From: Methanobacteriaceae archaeon
GTDB taxonomy: Archaea > Methanobacteriota > Methanobacteria > Methanobacteriales > Methanobacteriaceae
DNA length: 64,000 bases
Assembly (NCBI GenBank): GCA_030656015.1
Contig: JAUSNX010000001.1
Coordinates: 124,001-188,000, forward strand
Direction of reading: 5' to 3'
Part shown: piece after piece, positions 27,973 to 37,885 of the stretch
Layout: every line of letters starts with the position of its first letter
Position numbering within the stretch: position 1 is the first letter of the stretch
Program-made: the position numbers and the translations under genes
The notes under the pieces: generated by a model
Told to the model about the DNA's origin: nothing
Seen by the model: only the letters and a program-made list of their open reading frames with translations
Database searches by the model: none

Positions 27973-28593
27973 ATTACCACTTTCCTTAGCTTTTCATACC
28001 CTCTATGTGTGAAGGTTGAACAATACATTTTACAATACTAATGTTATGTTATAACTATATAATATAAATATCTCCATTAATGGGTTGATTGAGTAGAATT
28101 TGTTTGAATGCAAAAATAGTTAATGTTAAACATTTTATCATTTTAAATTTCCATACTCATTCCATAATCAATAAGAGATATAAATTATATTAGTTAATTA
28201 TTTTATTCCATTTAGTTACTCATATTTCATATTGTAGTATAGATATTTAGTAATTCATTAAATAAATACTTTAGGATAGCATAACATTAAATAAAGCCTA
28301 TAAAAACATTAATATTATAAAAAATATATTATAGCTTCTCTAATTAAATAATAGGATTTTTAAAGTTTATTTAATCTAATCGAGGAAATTAAAAAGGTTT
28401 TATTATTATAAAATGCAAACAGGTAAAATAGATTAAAAAAAGTACTCACATCCACTTGGGCCAGGCCACTTAAAAAAGATTTATGGTTAAGTTACTTTAT
28501 TTTGAATTGTTTACTGTTGTTTTGAATTGTTCTCGGTCTGTTTTGTTTCTTTGGAGTTCATTGTTATATCAGATAGTAATTCTAATCGTAAAG
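27973..28593. other. Long intergenic region
   Basis: About 620 bp between the Csa3-like gene and the coiled-coil gene. It is AT-rich and has no supported ORF. A more GC-rich patch at about 28447-28477 (CCACTTGGGCCAGGCCACTT) stands out and could be part of a small RNA, but I could not fold it into anything recognisable. Confidence 0.4.
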
Positions 28594-29190
28594 TTAGATA
28601 TTATCCCATAAATTCTTTGCTTCTGATTCTCTCTTTTTTCTTTGAGTTATATTTAATTCTCTTTTCGTATGGAGTAATTTTTTATTTAAACTTGAATATT
28701 TTTGTATTATAGAAATCATAGGTTCTGACCACTCAGATAATGAAGGGCTCTCTGAATAATTATTATTCATATAACCATATTGTGATATTAATTCAAAAGG
28801 ATATTTATAAAAGTTATTTATTGTCTCTTTTATTTTTAAAAATTGTTTATTATGGTTATCATATCCTAAATCATGGTTAGTTGTATGTTCCGGAATTTCA
28901 AGGGCATGTGACCAATAGGTAACATTATTAAATTCTTCATCTATTTTTGATGCAATGATATTATTTAAAGAGTTACATTTTTCCTTTAAATTTCCTAATT
29001 GTTCTTTATTTAAATTATTAGTTATTTCATATTGAGATTTTACAGTAACAGCAATACTTTCATCAATATAATATTTGATGAAACCTTTTGTTTCTTCAAT
29101 AAATTCTTTGCTTAACTTATCCATGTCAGTTATAATCTGAATATTTTCTTTTTCTATTTCCTCTATTTTCTCTTCAAAATCGTTCGCCAA
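28594..29190 (-). CDS. Coiled-coil protein of unknown function
   Basis: About 198 aa, highly charged and mostly helical; residues 5-30 and the last 45 residues look like coiled coil. I recognise no family. A six-G run at 29198-29203 lies 7 nt before a TTG at 29190, so I choose TTG; an ATG 15 bp upstream overlaps that run. No signal peptide or membrane helix. The neighbours are unrelated. Confidence 0.6.
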   Translation of the reverse strand: MANDFEEKIEEIEKENIQIITDMDKLSKEFIEETKGFIKYYIDESIAVTVKSQYEITNNLNKEQLGNLKEKCNSLNNIIASKIDEEFNNVTYWSHALEIPEHTTNHDLGYDNHNKQFLKIKETINNFYKYPFELISQYGYMNNNYSESPSLSEWSEPMISIIQKYSSLNKKLLHTKRELNITQRKKRESEAKNLWDNI

Positions 29191-29396
29191 ATTTAATCCC
29201 CCCATATTTATAATAAATAATTATTATTTCATAATATTAAATTTATGCCTAAAATTAGTTTTCGTATTATTAGCTTGATAGATAATAGAAACTATAATGA
29301 TCTGATTAAAACTACTTAATTATGACAAAATTAATATTTAATAAAAAGAATAGTAACTCAATATTTATATACAATTTAATATAATAATCATGTGAG

Positions 29397-30113
29397 ATGA
29401 TATATTTGTCCAATCTACCAAAATATTTAAAATCAGGAATAATAATGTCTTTATTCATTTTCGGAATTTTTATTTCATTTAATTTATCTGATAATGGTGG
29501 AGGAGTCAGTGCCGTAGAAAATATAAACTCTAATCTTTTAGGATCCAATAATTTAGGATCTGTTGAAAAAATTGGGCCATTTGGGAATACATCTTCTAAG
29601 ATTAGAATTGCTTATATAATTGGAGTACATCCTTTAGAATATAAATCCCACTCCGCACTATTTGAATCCATCATAAACAAGCAAAATTCCCTTAACTATT
29701 GTTATTACATTTATAAAGTACGTGTAACCAAAGATACTAAAAATTATGCTAAAAGTAGGATGAACGGACAGAAATTAGCCCATTCTTATGTGGTTCCTAA
29801 TGTAAAAAAACAAAAATACAATCTGGTTATTGACGTACACTCCCACCGAGGAAATTATCCTAAAAAAAGATTTGTTTTTGCCCCAAACAATAATAAGGCC
29901 TCTAAAAATATTGCTCTGAAAATTAAATCTAAGTTAAGCTGGCTAAGTTACAGTTTCCCTCCATCTCAAACCAGCCCTAAATACGTTACTATCCCTATAG
30001 TAAAATCTGGAACTAAAACCATAATATATGAAAATTATATGTACCAGCCATATACCCAAACAAAAATTCAGGCCTTGGCCTTTGTTAATGTGGTAGATAA
30101 GCTTAAATTTTAA
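29397..30113 (+). CDS. Secreted zinc-carboxypeptidase/AstE-like protein
   Basis: 238 aa with an N-terminal hydrophobic export signal (about residues 12-32). The motifs 'IIGVHPLEYKS' and 'VIDVHSHRG' correspond to the metal-binding H-x-x-E and H of M14/succinylglutamate-desuccinylase-like enzymes. It could trim peptides of the cell wall or envelope, but the substrate is not known. A TATA-like TTTATATA lies about 30 bp before ATG 29397, which would make a nearly leaderless mRNA; a TTG at 29406 preceded by GAGATGAT is an alternative start. Confidence 0.65.
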   Translation: MIYLSNLPKYLKSGIIMSLFIFGIFISFNLSDNGGGVSAVENINSNLLGSNNLGSVEKIGPFGNTSSKIRIAYIIGVHPLEYKSHSALFESIINKQNSLNYCYYIYKVRVTKDTKNYAKSRMNGQKLAHSYVVPNVKKQKYNLVIDVHSHRGNYPKKRFVFAPNNNKASKNIALKIKSKLSWLSYSFPPSQTSPKYVTIPIVKSGTKTIIYENYMYQPYTQTKIQALAFVNVVDKLKF

Positions 30114-30303
30114 TTAAAGCTTATAATTATTCTTTTTTTTATATATAGTTGATAAATATTATCTATTTCTTTTAAAATATCATTAAATAGTCTTTATAAT
30201 AACTAATTGAAATTAATCTATCAACCTCTACAAAAAGTATTATAACAATAGTAATTGCCAAAATTTATGCTGGAAAACAAACAAAAACTAAAATGGTGAG
30301 AAT

Positions 30304-30990
30304 ATGGAAAGTAGTTGTGAAGTTAGTGGATATGATGAAGTTTCAGAAAAGATTAAAAAGTCACTTGGTTTAGAAAAATCTCCGGTAGCCATAAAATTTG
30401 TTTTAAGGGAAAAAGATTTACCGAAAGATATTCCAAAAATATCTGAAAGTATTAGGCACTGTGAAATGGTGCAAAAAGCTGCTCAAGGAGAGACTTTTTA
30501 TGCAACCTCAGATGAACAGCTTTGTAAAGGTGGGGCTACGGCCATTGGACTTATGGATGCACCGGAGAAAGTAAAAACTGGAGAATTCTATTATGAATTA
30601 GAAAGATTTTCCAGTCTGGGATCGGCCAAAAGAACCATGGATGCCATTCCTAAAATCGAAAATATGATGTATGCTTTAGTATACGCCCCGCTAGAAAAAG
30701 CTAATTTCCATCCGGATATAATAGTAATTATTTCTAATCCAGCTCAGGCCATGAAATTATCCCAGGCCCTAGTTTACACCCTTGGTGGAAGAGTAGAATC
30801 CAACTTTGCTGGGATCCAATCCATATGTGCTGATGCAGTGGCGGGCCCATTTTTAAGAAAAACAGCTAATATTACATTAGGATGCAGTGGATCACGTAAA
30901 TTTGCTGATATTAAAGATGAAGAGGTTATTGTAGGCCTTAATGGGGAGAATATTGGTTGCGTGGTCAATGCATTAGGTGAGATAAGTTAA
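30304..30990 (+). CDS. DUF169 family protein
   Basis: 228 aa, matching the DUF169 family by 'LGLEKSPVAIKFV', 'GETFYATSDEQLCKGGATAIGL' and 'AGIQSICADAV'. The family is widespread in methanogens, with conserved cysteines, and its function is not established. GGTGAG lies just before ATG 30304. Stand-alone gene. Confidence 0.85.
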   Translation: MESSCEVSGYDEVSEKIKKSLGLEKSPVAIKFVLREKDLPKDIPKISESIRHCEMVQKAAQGETFYATSDEQLCKGGATAIGLMDAPEKVKTGEFYYELERFSSLGSAKRTMDAIPKIENMMYALVYAPLEKANFHPDIIVIISNPAQAMKLSQALVYTLGGRVESNFAGIQSICADAVAGPFLRKTANITLGCSGSRKFADIKDEEVIVGLNGENIGCVVNALGEIS

Positions 30991-31133
30991 ATGCGTAACC
31001 ATTATTAACAAATATTATTAAAATTTATACTTTTTTTCTATTAAATCCTAAATAAGTTTAAAAATTTATTGTAATATATCCTTTTTATACTGACTGAATA
31101 ATTTAATATAATATTATTCAATTTTTATAAGAT

Positions 31134-31805
31134 CTAGTCCTTAAAATCCCTTAAAATTATCTCATAATCCACCATACGATTTATATTAACCAGTTCTAAT
31201 TCATTTTCACATTCCAGGCCATAAAAAACCACACCGTCTTTTATCATTTTCCTCAGTACAGGATTAATATTACCTGAATAATCTGGAAGATATTTCTCTA
31301 AAAGAGTCCTATGGCAGGCAAATGGCATTCCCAATCCTTCAGCAGAGTCAATATAACCTGTTTTTCCTCTGGATAGTACACAAACAATATTTTCTGGATT
31401 TTCAAATGATATAACATTATTAACAAGTTTACAAAATGTTTTAGTGGTTACCGTAGGCTGATCACCCGCCACACAAAGACATATATCTCCTTTTGAGTTT
31501 TTAACTCCGTTTAAAAGTGATTGAGATAGGGGAACATCAAAGCGATTATTTTCAACTATTTTTATTCTATTATCATCCAAATCATTCAAGACCACTACTA
31601 TTTCTTCCTTAAAGTGTCCTAAAACAATTATGCAGTCATCCACTTCTGAATTTAAAACTCGATTTACAGTATTTAAAATAACAGGTTTTCCCTGGATATC
31701 TAAAAGAAGTTTATTTTTAATAAGGAGATTTTTTTTATTTTGATCCTCTAGCATTCTAGTATTTTTTCCAGCAGCAGTTATTATAGCCGAAACTAAAAAC
31801 CCCAT
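31134..31805 (-). CDS. MobA-like nucleotidyltransferase in the pseudomurein-type operon
   Basis: About 223 aa of the MobA/MocA-like NTP-transferase fold: 'SAIITAAGKNTRM' nucleotide loop, 'IVLGH', 'CVAGDQPTV' metal-binding Asp, and 'GMPFACHRTLL'. GGTGATTAGT precedes ATG 31805, preferred over the ATG 12 bp upstream. It ends the operon of Mur ligases. Homologues attach CMP or GMP to molybdopterin, but the setting suggests a different acceptor. Pseudomurein peptides are thought to be built on a UDP-activated glutamate, and a nucleotidyltransferase in this operon could make that bond; this is inference. Confidence 0.7.
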   Translation of the reverse strand: MGFLVSAIITAAGKNTRMLEDQNKKNLLIKNKLLLDIQGKPVILNTVNRVLNSEVDDCIIVLGHFKEEIVVVLNDLDDNRIKIVENNRFDVPLSQSLLNGVKNSKGDICLCVAGDQPTVTTKTFCKLVNNVISFENPENIVCVLSRGKTGYIDSAEGLGMPFACHRTLLEKYLPDYSGNINPVLRKMIKDGVVFYGLECENELELVNINRMVDYEIILRDFKD

Positions 31806-31875
31806 ACTAATCACCACCAGAAAACCCTAAAGAGATCATAAAAAAACATCACCTAATAAAAAAAATATAATTAAA

Positions 31876-33063
31876 TTAGTTGGGAACTAATTTAACCAGT
31901 TTTGCATATATTTTTGTATTGGCATTTGATCCAGTGGTCCACATGACAATTTTAACAGTGGAGTTACCAGTATTATCTAATTTAATACCAGTAGCTGGAT
32001 TAAAGCCAAATAGAACTGCATCATGTTCCCAGGTCATTCCTCGAGGTAGCGGAAATCCAGCATCATTGACAATGGCACGTAGTGCCCTGGCTGGTGGGCA
32101 GGACCCATGCGATGCATAACCTCCGGGTGCTTTCGGGTCTCTGGATGAAGTGAATTGTACATTTTCTTTTCCAGAGGATATGGTATTTGGTGGAATAATA
32201 GTACCATCCCATGCTTTAGAAAATGCTCGTGCATTAAATGCTCTTTTATTATCACCGTACTCCGGATAGGATCCTAAATAACTTACGGAACTCGCAGCAT
32301 CAACTTCTTTATAGTTGGTCATATAAACCATTACAGGATTTCCAGCCGGGTAATTTTCCATATATTCCACTGTGGATTCACCAAATAGTTGTTTTATTTC
32401 TGAAGGGGCCACACTATTTCGACCATCACTAAAGTTAGAAAGTTCATAATCAATAGCTATTTTATCTCCACTTTCAGAATCATTGTACCACACTTTTAAT
32501 TCTTTAGAGGAAACATATTGATGGAAGACCGTATCATTATTAATATTATCATAATTAACCATTTTAGTAGTCTTATTATTCTCAACAATATTAATTCCAT
32601 TATCCGTTTTAACCGCAAACATATATGGTGATTTAAATCCCCATATAAAAGATTCTGGAAGTTTAATTGTTAATTTATCATTATTAACTTCAATCATTCC
32701 TGGACCTTTAAAGTCTCCAGCCAGACCAGTTCGAGTTATACTTCCACTGGTAATCTGAGAAATAGGCGTTTTTACAACACCGGTTAAAAGAGCAGTTATT
32801 ATATCATCAAACTGGTAATCTTTAACATATTCCATAATATAAGTTGGCTGACTAAATAAAGGAACTTTTCTTATTTTATTATCATCTACAACATCCATCC
32901 CGCTAACTACAGTATCCCCAATAGCCATGCTGGATATTTCTTCCGGATTTTGGGGAGAAGCAAGATTTCCCATATAAATTCCTACCGGAACTAATACTAT
33001 GGCCACTAAAATTACGCATAAAAATACTTTAAATGCTGATTTCTTCCAAAATTTCTTTTGAAT
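31876..33063 (-). CDS. Membrane-anchored extracytoplasmic protein in the Mur-ligase operon
   Basis: About 395 aa. A basic N-terminus (QKKFWKKSAFK) and one membrane helix (about 18 residues) are followed by a large exported domain. The C-terminal part is notable: 'GGYASHGSCPPARALRAI' and 'GMTWEHDAVLFGFNPATG' suggest an ordered, conserved region, but I do not recognise the family. The 5' end overlaps the ligase gene by about 35-55 bp. GGGGG at 33072-33076 lies 8 nt before an ATT at 33063; a TTG at 33084 is open in frame but lacks an RBS. It may act in wall assembly outside the membrane. Confidence 0.65.
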   Translation of the reverse strand: MQKKFWKKSAFKVFLCVILVAIVLVPVGIYMGNLASPQNPEEISSMAIGDTVVSGMDVVDDNKIRKVPLFSQPTYIMEYVKDYQFDDIITALLTGVVKTPISQITSGSITRTGLAGDFKGPGMIEVNNDKLTIKLPESFIWGFKSPYMFAVKTDNGINIVENNKTTKMVNYDNINNDTVFHQYVSSKELKVWYNDSESGDKIAIDYELSNFSDGRNSVAPSEIKQLFGESTVEYMENYPAGNPVMVYMTNYKEVDAASSVSYLGSYPEYGDNKRAFNARAFSKAWDGTIIPPNTISSGKENVQFTSSRDPKAPGGYASHGSCPPARALRAIVNDAGFPLPRGMTWEHDAVLFGFNPATGIKLDNTGNSTVKIVMWTTGSNANTKIYAKLVKLVPN

Positions 33064-36000
33064 ATTTGACTCCCCCTTCTCCAATAATTAAAATTATATC
33101 ATTATCATTAACAACTTTCAGTGCTTTATTTAAGGCTTCAAAAACCTGTTTTTTATTGGCCCCTAAAGTTCCTATTTTAGTTTGTTCATTGCTGGCTTTA
33201 GTGAATATTAAATCTTTTTTTATAATATTAGATGCTTCTTTTGCCATGAATGATGCTGGAACAATTATATCCGCACTATTTAAAATTTGAGCTATCTCAC
33301 GATCCCCATCCAGACCACTTTCTGAGGATATGGTATTTATAACAATCAATCGCGATTTTAGCGATGTTTTGATGGTTTGTATGGCTGCTTTAACTCCTGC
33401 AGGATTGTGAGCATAATCAATAATAATCTCTGGATTATTACATATCTTTTCAAATCGACCCTCTACACCTTCAAATTGTTCTATGCCACTTACAATATCA
33501 TCAAAATCCACACCCATGACCATGGCAGTTGAGGCCGCTGCCAGAGCATTATATACATTACAGGTTCCACCTGTTTTAAGATGTATCTTAGATGTGTTAG
33601 AACCAATATTTAATTTAAAAAAGTTTTCAGTGACATTAGTAGCATAAACATCGATTTCAGGCCGCTTATAATCACACATGCACTGATAATCACCTAAATG
33701 GCCTAAATAATGCTCTTTATATTTTAAGATGTTTTCACATTCTGGACATTCTCTTCCCTCTGGAAAAGAATTTTCATTGTTTTCCATATCTTTAATGCCA
33801 TAGAAAATCACATTATCTGGATGAATTTCTCCTGCAAAATCAGCAACCAATGGATCATCGGCATTTATTATGAGAATATCCGCAGCATCGACCATTTCTC
33901 TTTTACAGGATATGTATTCATTAAAATCATCCCCTCTAAGATGATCCCGGGAGATATTAGTAATTACACCTAATGAAACTTCACAGTTTAGGGCCGAATT
34001 TTTAATTTCACCAGCCAGACCAAAGGTTCCTATTTCTACCACTGCGGCATCTCCTTTTAATCGGGATTGCAAAGCAGGTATCAGTTCTGTGTTTCCCTGC
34101 ATGTTCATAAAATGTTCAGGAACTGACATACCTGCCACTTTAAGAATATTTTTTAGCATTTGGGTGGTAGTAGTTTTTCCATTGGTTCCGGTGATACCCA
34201 CTACTGGTTTTTCAACTTTAAAGAAACTTAAAATTTCATTAACACTGATAATTGGTGCATCTGATAGGGATCTTATATTTTCTAGAAGATTATGGTTTTC
34301 CATTAAACTTGGTGCCACCACAATTGTTTCTGCTTCAATTATAACTGAGTCACTATGTCCCCCTAAATCAAGATGAATCCCTTCAGAAGTGAAGACCTCC
34401 CTTAGAGGAGTATCAGTAGCCGAATCAGAAATAGTGACATCCGCGCCGTGTTGCTTTAAAATTCGGGCCATTAAACTACCCACTGTTCCACAGCCGCCCA
34501 TTACCACAACTTTTCCACAAGACTCTTTAAAAATTTTAATAGCCTTAATAATATCCTCTTTAACACTTGAATATGCATTCACCACTCCAGGACCTATATG
34601 GAGTATTATATCTCCTTCAGTGGCAATATCTAATGCTTTAGAAATTGATTTATCCACATTTTCGGTAAGATATGTTTCAGTACCCTTGGATCCGGAAGCA
34701 ACTTCTTGGGCGGCTTCTATATCAATAATTTCTGTGGTTTCATTTTTAGCACTGGCAATCACAACATCTGCATTTTTTCCTAGAATAGTTCCTATTTTGA
34801 ATTTATCTCGCACAGTGAGAGTATCGGGATTATCCAGACTTACTATTAAACTTCCTGAAACTTTAAGCCCTTCAAATAATTTTTCCATACTTTCCGGATT
34901 GTGGGCTGCGTCCATGAAAATATTAACTCCATTCACATTATCAATTTTTTCAAAACGTCCTTTAACACCCTGGAAAGACTCTAATTTATTTTTAATATAA
35001 TCTAATTCAAATCCAAGGATTAATGCTGTGGCCATGGTGGAAATAGAGTTTTCAATATTAAATAATCCCGGGACATTGAGGTTTATATTGATATTAAAAG
35101 GTTTTAGGATTTTTCTCTGGAAATTTCCACAATTACAGAGAATTTCACCGCAATTTGTACATATTGCTGTGGGAATAGCATTACTAATCACATTAAATGA
35201 AGATCCATCAAGGCCTCTGAGTTTAACATCTTTAACTGAGATATCTAAGTCAATGTCTGCTGGAGAATAAGTTTTTCCATTGAATTTTACGGTTTGGGGC
35301 GTTCCTAATCCATATAAAATATATTCTGTATTAATTTCATCTAACCGCTGGCTAATAATGGGATCGTTTCCATTGGCCAATAAAACTCCGTGGGAATGTA
35401 TTAGGTCTTTTATAGAAAAATTTCGGTCAATATATTCCTCATAAGATTTAAATTCATCCATGTGATCTGGTGTTAGGTTAGTAACAACCCCGGCACATAA
35501 TTCTAGACCTTGTGCCATGCGTATAGTTCCGTGGGGTAATTCAAAAATAGCAAAATCCTTACTTTGATTTTCTTCATTAACTACTATATCCACCAGTCCT
35601 TCAATAACCAGTGAATCCTGTAATGATGAGAATACAAGTGTCCTAAAGGATTCTGATTCCATAACATGATTTATCATGTTGGTAGTGGTTGTTTTTCCAT
35701 CCGTACCAGCAATACCTATCATGGGCAATTTAATAAGATTATTAAGAATTTCCCCAATATCTGAAGTTTTTATTTCCTTAATATCCTTTTTTAAGCGAGA
35801 ATTTTCAATGAATTTTCTTATATCTGAATCAATGGGTATGTTGGGAGATACAAATATGGCATCGGCCCATAGGACACTGTCAAATATGTGAGTTCCCAAC
35901 TCAAATACAATTCCTTTCTTTTCCAGTTCCTTAATCTTATTTTTGGCTTTTTTAGGAAGTGAATTGAAGTCTTTATTATCTGATACTCTTACCGAATTAC

Positions 36001-36079
36001 CTAAATAATTTAAAAGATTAGCTGCCGGGCGTCCAGCGTTTCCAGCCCCTACTACGAGAATTTTTTTATCCTTGATCAC
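33029..36079 (-). CDS. Tandem (double) Mur-ligase-like protein, probably pseudomurein synthesis
   Basis: About 1016 aa with two full Mur-ligase halves (residue numbers from an in-frame TTG at 36088). Each has a Rossmann-like N-domain, an ATP loop (GIAGTDGKTT 125-134; GITGTNGKTT 631-640), a Mur middle domain with H-N-P motifs (AAHNPES; YAHNPAG) and a C-domain. Each half also has a Cys4 cluster, C310/C313/C318/C320 and C781/C784/C803/C805, as in the MurT zinc ribbon. Mur ligases add amino acids to wall precursors using ATP; in this operon this enzyme probably adds residues to the pseudomurein peptide. Start GTG 36079 follows AAAGG; TTG 36088 is possible. Confidence 0.8.
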   Translation of the reverse strand: MIKDKKILVVGAGNAGRPAANLLNYLGNSVRVSDNKDFNSLPKKAKNKIKELEKKGIVFELGTHIFDSVLWADAIFVSPNIPIDSDIRKFIENSRLKKDIKEIKTSDIGEILNNLIKLPMIGIAGTDGKTTTTNMINHVMESESFRTLVFSSLQDSLVIEGLVDIVVNEENQSKDFAIFELPHGTIRMAQGLELCAGVVTNLTPDHMDEFKSYEEYIDRNFSIKDLIHSHGVLLANGNDPIISQRLDEINTEYILYGLGTPQTVKFNGKTYSPADIDLDISVKDVKLRGLDGSSFNVISNAIPTAICTNCGEILCNCGNFQRKILKPFNININLNVPGLFNIENSISTMATALILGFELDYIKNKLESFQGVKGRFEKIDNVNGVNIFMDAAHNPESMEKLFEGLKVSGSLIVSLDNPDTLTVRDKFKIGTILGKNADVVIASAKNETTEIIDIEAAQEVASGSKGTETYLTENVDKSISKALDIATEGDIILHIGPGVVNAYSSVKEDIIKAIKIFKESCGKVVVMGGCGTVGSLMARILKQHGADVTISDSATDTPLREVFTSEGIHLDLGGHSDSVIIEAETIVVAPSLMENHNLLENIRSLSDAPIISVNEILSFFKVEKPVVGITGTNGKTTTTQMLKNILKVAGMSVPEHFMNMQGNTELIPALQSRLKGDAAVVEIGTFGLAGEIKNSALNCEVSLGVITNISRDHLRGDDFNEYISCKREMVDAADILIINADDPLVADFAGEIHPDNVIFYGIKDMENNENSFPEGRECPECENILKYKEHYLGHLGDYQCMCDYKRPEIDVYATNVTENFFKLNIGSNTSKIHLKTGGTCNVYNALAAASTAMVMGVDFDDIVSGIEQFEGVEGRFEKICNNPEIIIDYAHNPAGVKAAIQTIKTSLKSRLIVINTISSESGLDGDREIAQILNSADIIVPASFMAKEASNIIKKDLIFTKASNEQTKIGTLGANKKQVFEALNKALKVVNDNDIILIIGEGGVKYSKEILEEISI

Positions 36080-36084
36080 GTTAA

Positions 36085-37317
36085 TCAACCTTTAGCCAGT
36101 ACATCAAGCTTTTTTTGAATTTCCAGGATTTTATTCTGGCCATTTCCACCAATAAATATATATTTATAAGTTTGAGTCATTTCCATAATTATTTCTAATA
36201 ATTTATCTAAATCTGTTATAGTTAATACTTTCCCTTTGAAATTAATAGATTTTAATCTTTCCAACGCCAAATCCAATGTATTTTCAAGGCCTGGGAAAAG
36301 AACTATTACCTCCGGCTGAGATTTAGAAGCTTCATCTATTATATCCAATCTCCAGGTTTCATTTTTTCGAGGAGTCCCCAGGAAAATTGCCTTGAATTTC
36401 CTTTCTTTTAATACAACGGAAGTGGCATGGGCATTATCTGTTTTACCGGCAAATATTTCACTTTCATTTATATAATAAGATTTAATACGGCCTTCAATTC
36501 CATGGAATTCAGCTAAAGCATTTTCTATAATTGTTTTATCGATATTAATGGCCCGGGCAGTGGCCTGTGCTGCACCAGCATTTAATTTATTAAATTTACC
36601 AACTACTTGAATCTTACTTTCGCATTCATCGTAAAAATTACATGATTGAGCGGATTTAGAGAGTTTTTGTAAGCTTTTATCATTTTTGTTCATTATGGCC
36701 TTTTTACCTTTCAGAAATTTATCGATTTTACGGTAATAATTATCTAAAGAGCCATGCACGTCCATGTGATCTCGTTCCAGGTTGGTTAGAACCACCATAT
36801 CAATGTCAAAACAATGATCGCAAAATTCAAGAGTCATATCACAGATTTCCACCAGAATCACATCGTATTCTTCCACATGGGATTGCAGGACTACTTCGGC
36901 GTATCCTTCAAATCCTCCTCCGGCGTTTCCACCCACCAGAACCTTTAAACCTGATTTTTCAAGTATTTCCTTTATCATGTAGGTGGTGGTGGTTTTGCCG
37001 TTGGTTCCGGTAACTCCAATGGTAAATATTGATTTGTGGGATTGTAGAACATCAGGGAGAGTTTTTTTAGAATCCTTTATTTGATTGGCCAGATCACTTT
37101 TCCACAACCCGGGGCTGACAATCACCGCATCGGCAGATTGTATTTTTTCCATGTCATGGAATCCTAAATCAAATTCAGATTCGTTTAAAATCTCCTTTAA
37201 ATCATCCATAGAAACTTCATTATTTAAGTCACTAGCATAAACACTGTAATCTCTCACTTTAAGAGATTTGACAGCTTTTTTCCCTTCAACACCAAGACCA
37301 AGAACTGCTATTTTCAT
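36085..37317 (-). CDS. Mur ligase family protein, probably pseudomurein synthesis
   Basis: About 410 aa. N-terminal Rossmann-like domain (KIAVLGLGVEGKKAV), P-loop GVTGTNGKTTTT, 'NLERDHMDVHG' in the middle domain and a C-terminal Mur domain. It is smaller than the tandem protein and lacks the Cys4 clusters. Start ATG 37317 is preceded by AGGTG; the in-frame ATG 30 bp upstream is not supported by an RBS. The stop is directly before the next ligase's start, so the two are one operon. Substrate not predictable by eye. Confidence 0.82.
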   Translation of the reverse strand: MKIAVLGLGVEGKKAVKSLKVRDYSVYASDLNNEVSMDDLKEILNESEFDLGFHDMEKIQSADAVIVSPGLWKSDLANQIKDSKKTLPDVLQSHKSIFTIGVTGTNGKTTTTYMIKEILEKSGLKVLVGGNAGGGFEGYAEVVLQSHVEEYDVILVEICDMTLEFCDHCFDIDMVVLTNLERDHMDVHGSLDNYYRKIDKFLKGKKAIMNKNDKSLQKLSKSAQSCNFYDECESKIQVVGKFNKLNAGAAQATARAINIDKTIIENALAEFHGIEGRIKSYYINESEIFAGKTDNAHATSVVLKERKFKAIFLGTPRKNETWRLDIIDEASKSQPEVIVLFPGLENTLDLALERLKSINFKGKVLTITDLDKLLEIIMEMTQTYKYIFIGGNGQNKILEIQKKLDVLAKG

Positions 37318-37885
37318 TAGTACACCTAAAATTAAAATATTGAACAAATTAATATGTTTAAAAATTATTTATTTTTGAATATTATATATTTATTTTATGA
37401 GATAATTAGTGGATAATTTCTTAATTAAATTTTTATAATAATATAATAATACCAATTATATACTTAAATTTTATTTATATTATATTAACAATTTTTGATT
37501 AAATGTTTTAATGCTATAAATTTTTTTAATTAATTTGTATGAAAATTTGAAAAAATCGAATTAATATGGTTTGAAATAATTCAAAATATTGAAGATTTTA
37601 TACAGTTTTTTTGTTTAACAAGATATATAATATTAATGAACATAATATTTTAACTGATAAACTATGTTTAATTTTTAAAAAGAGCATTAATAGAACTAAA
37701 TAAAGCTAAATAAATTAAATAACCGGTCAAATTCATAAAAAGATATATTTATAATTTTAACTTAAATTATTTTCTATGGTTAGTAATAACCATAAATTCA
37801 AGACCGTTATCCATTTAAAAATGCTAAAAAATTAGGCCACTGCGTCCCATACATCAATCCGAAAAAAATTCAATGTTAATTTAAA
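37318..37885. other. Long intergenic region upstream of the Mur-ligase operon
   Basis: About 570 bp of AT-rich DNA between the PLD gene and the ligase operon. The PLD gene ends at 37886 on the same strand, so the region mainly holds the promoter and leader of the ligase operon and the terminator of nothing obvious. A less AT-rich patch (GGCCACTGCGTCCCATAC at 37834-37851) stands out. I could not identify a gene or RNA in it. Confidence 0.4.

Noticed and set aside
28447-28477. GC-richer patch as a small RNA or tRNA fragment
   Set aside because: No cloverleaf, no TTCGAA-type loop, no stable fold found by eye.
34389-35000. Long antisense ORF (203 codons, + strand) inside the tandem Mur ligase
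   Set aside because: It is an antisense shadow of a conserved coding region, with no RBS and no recognisable domain; the minus-strand frame carries clear Mur motifs.
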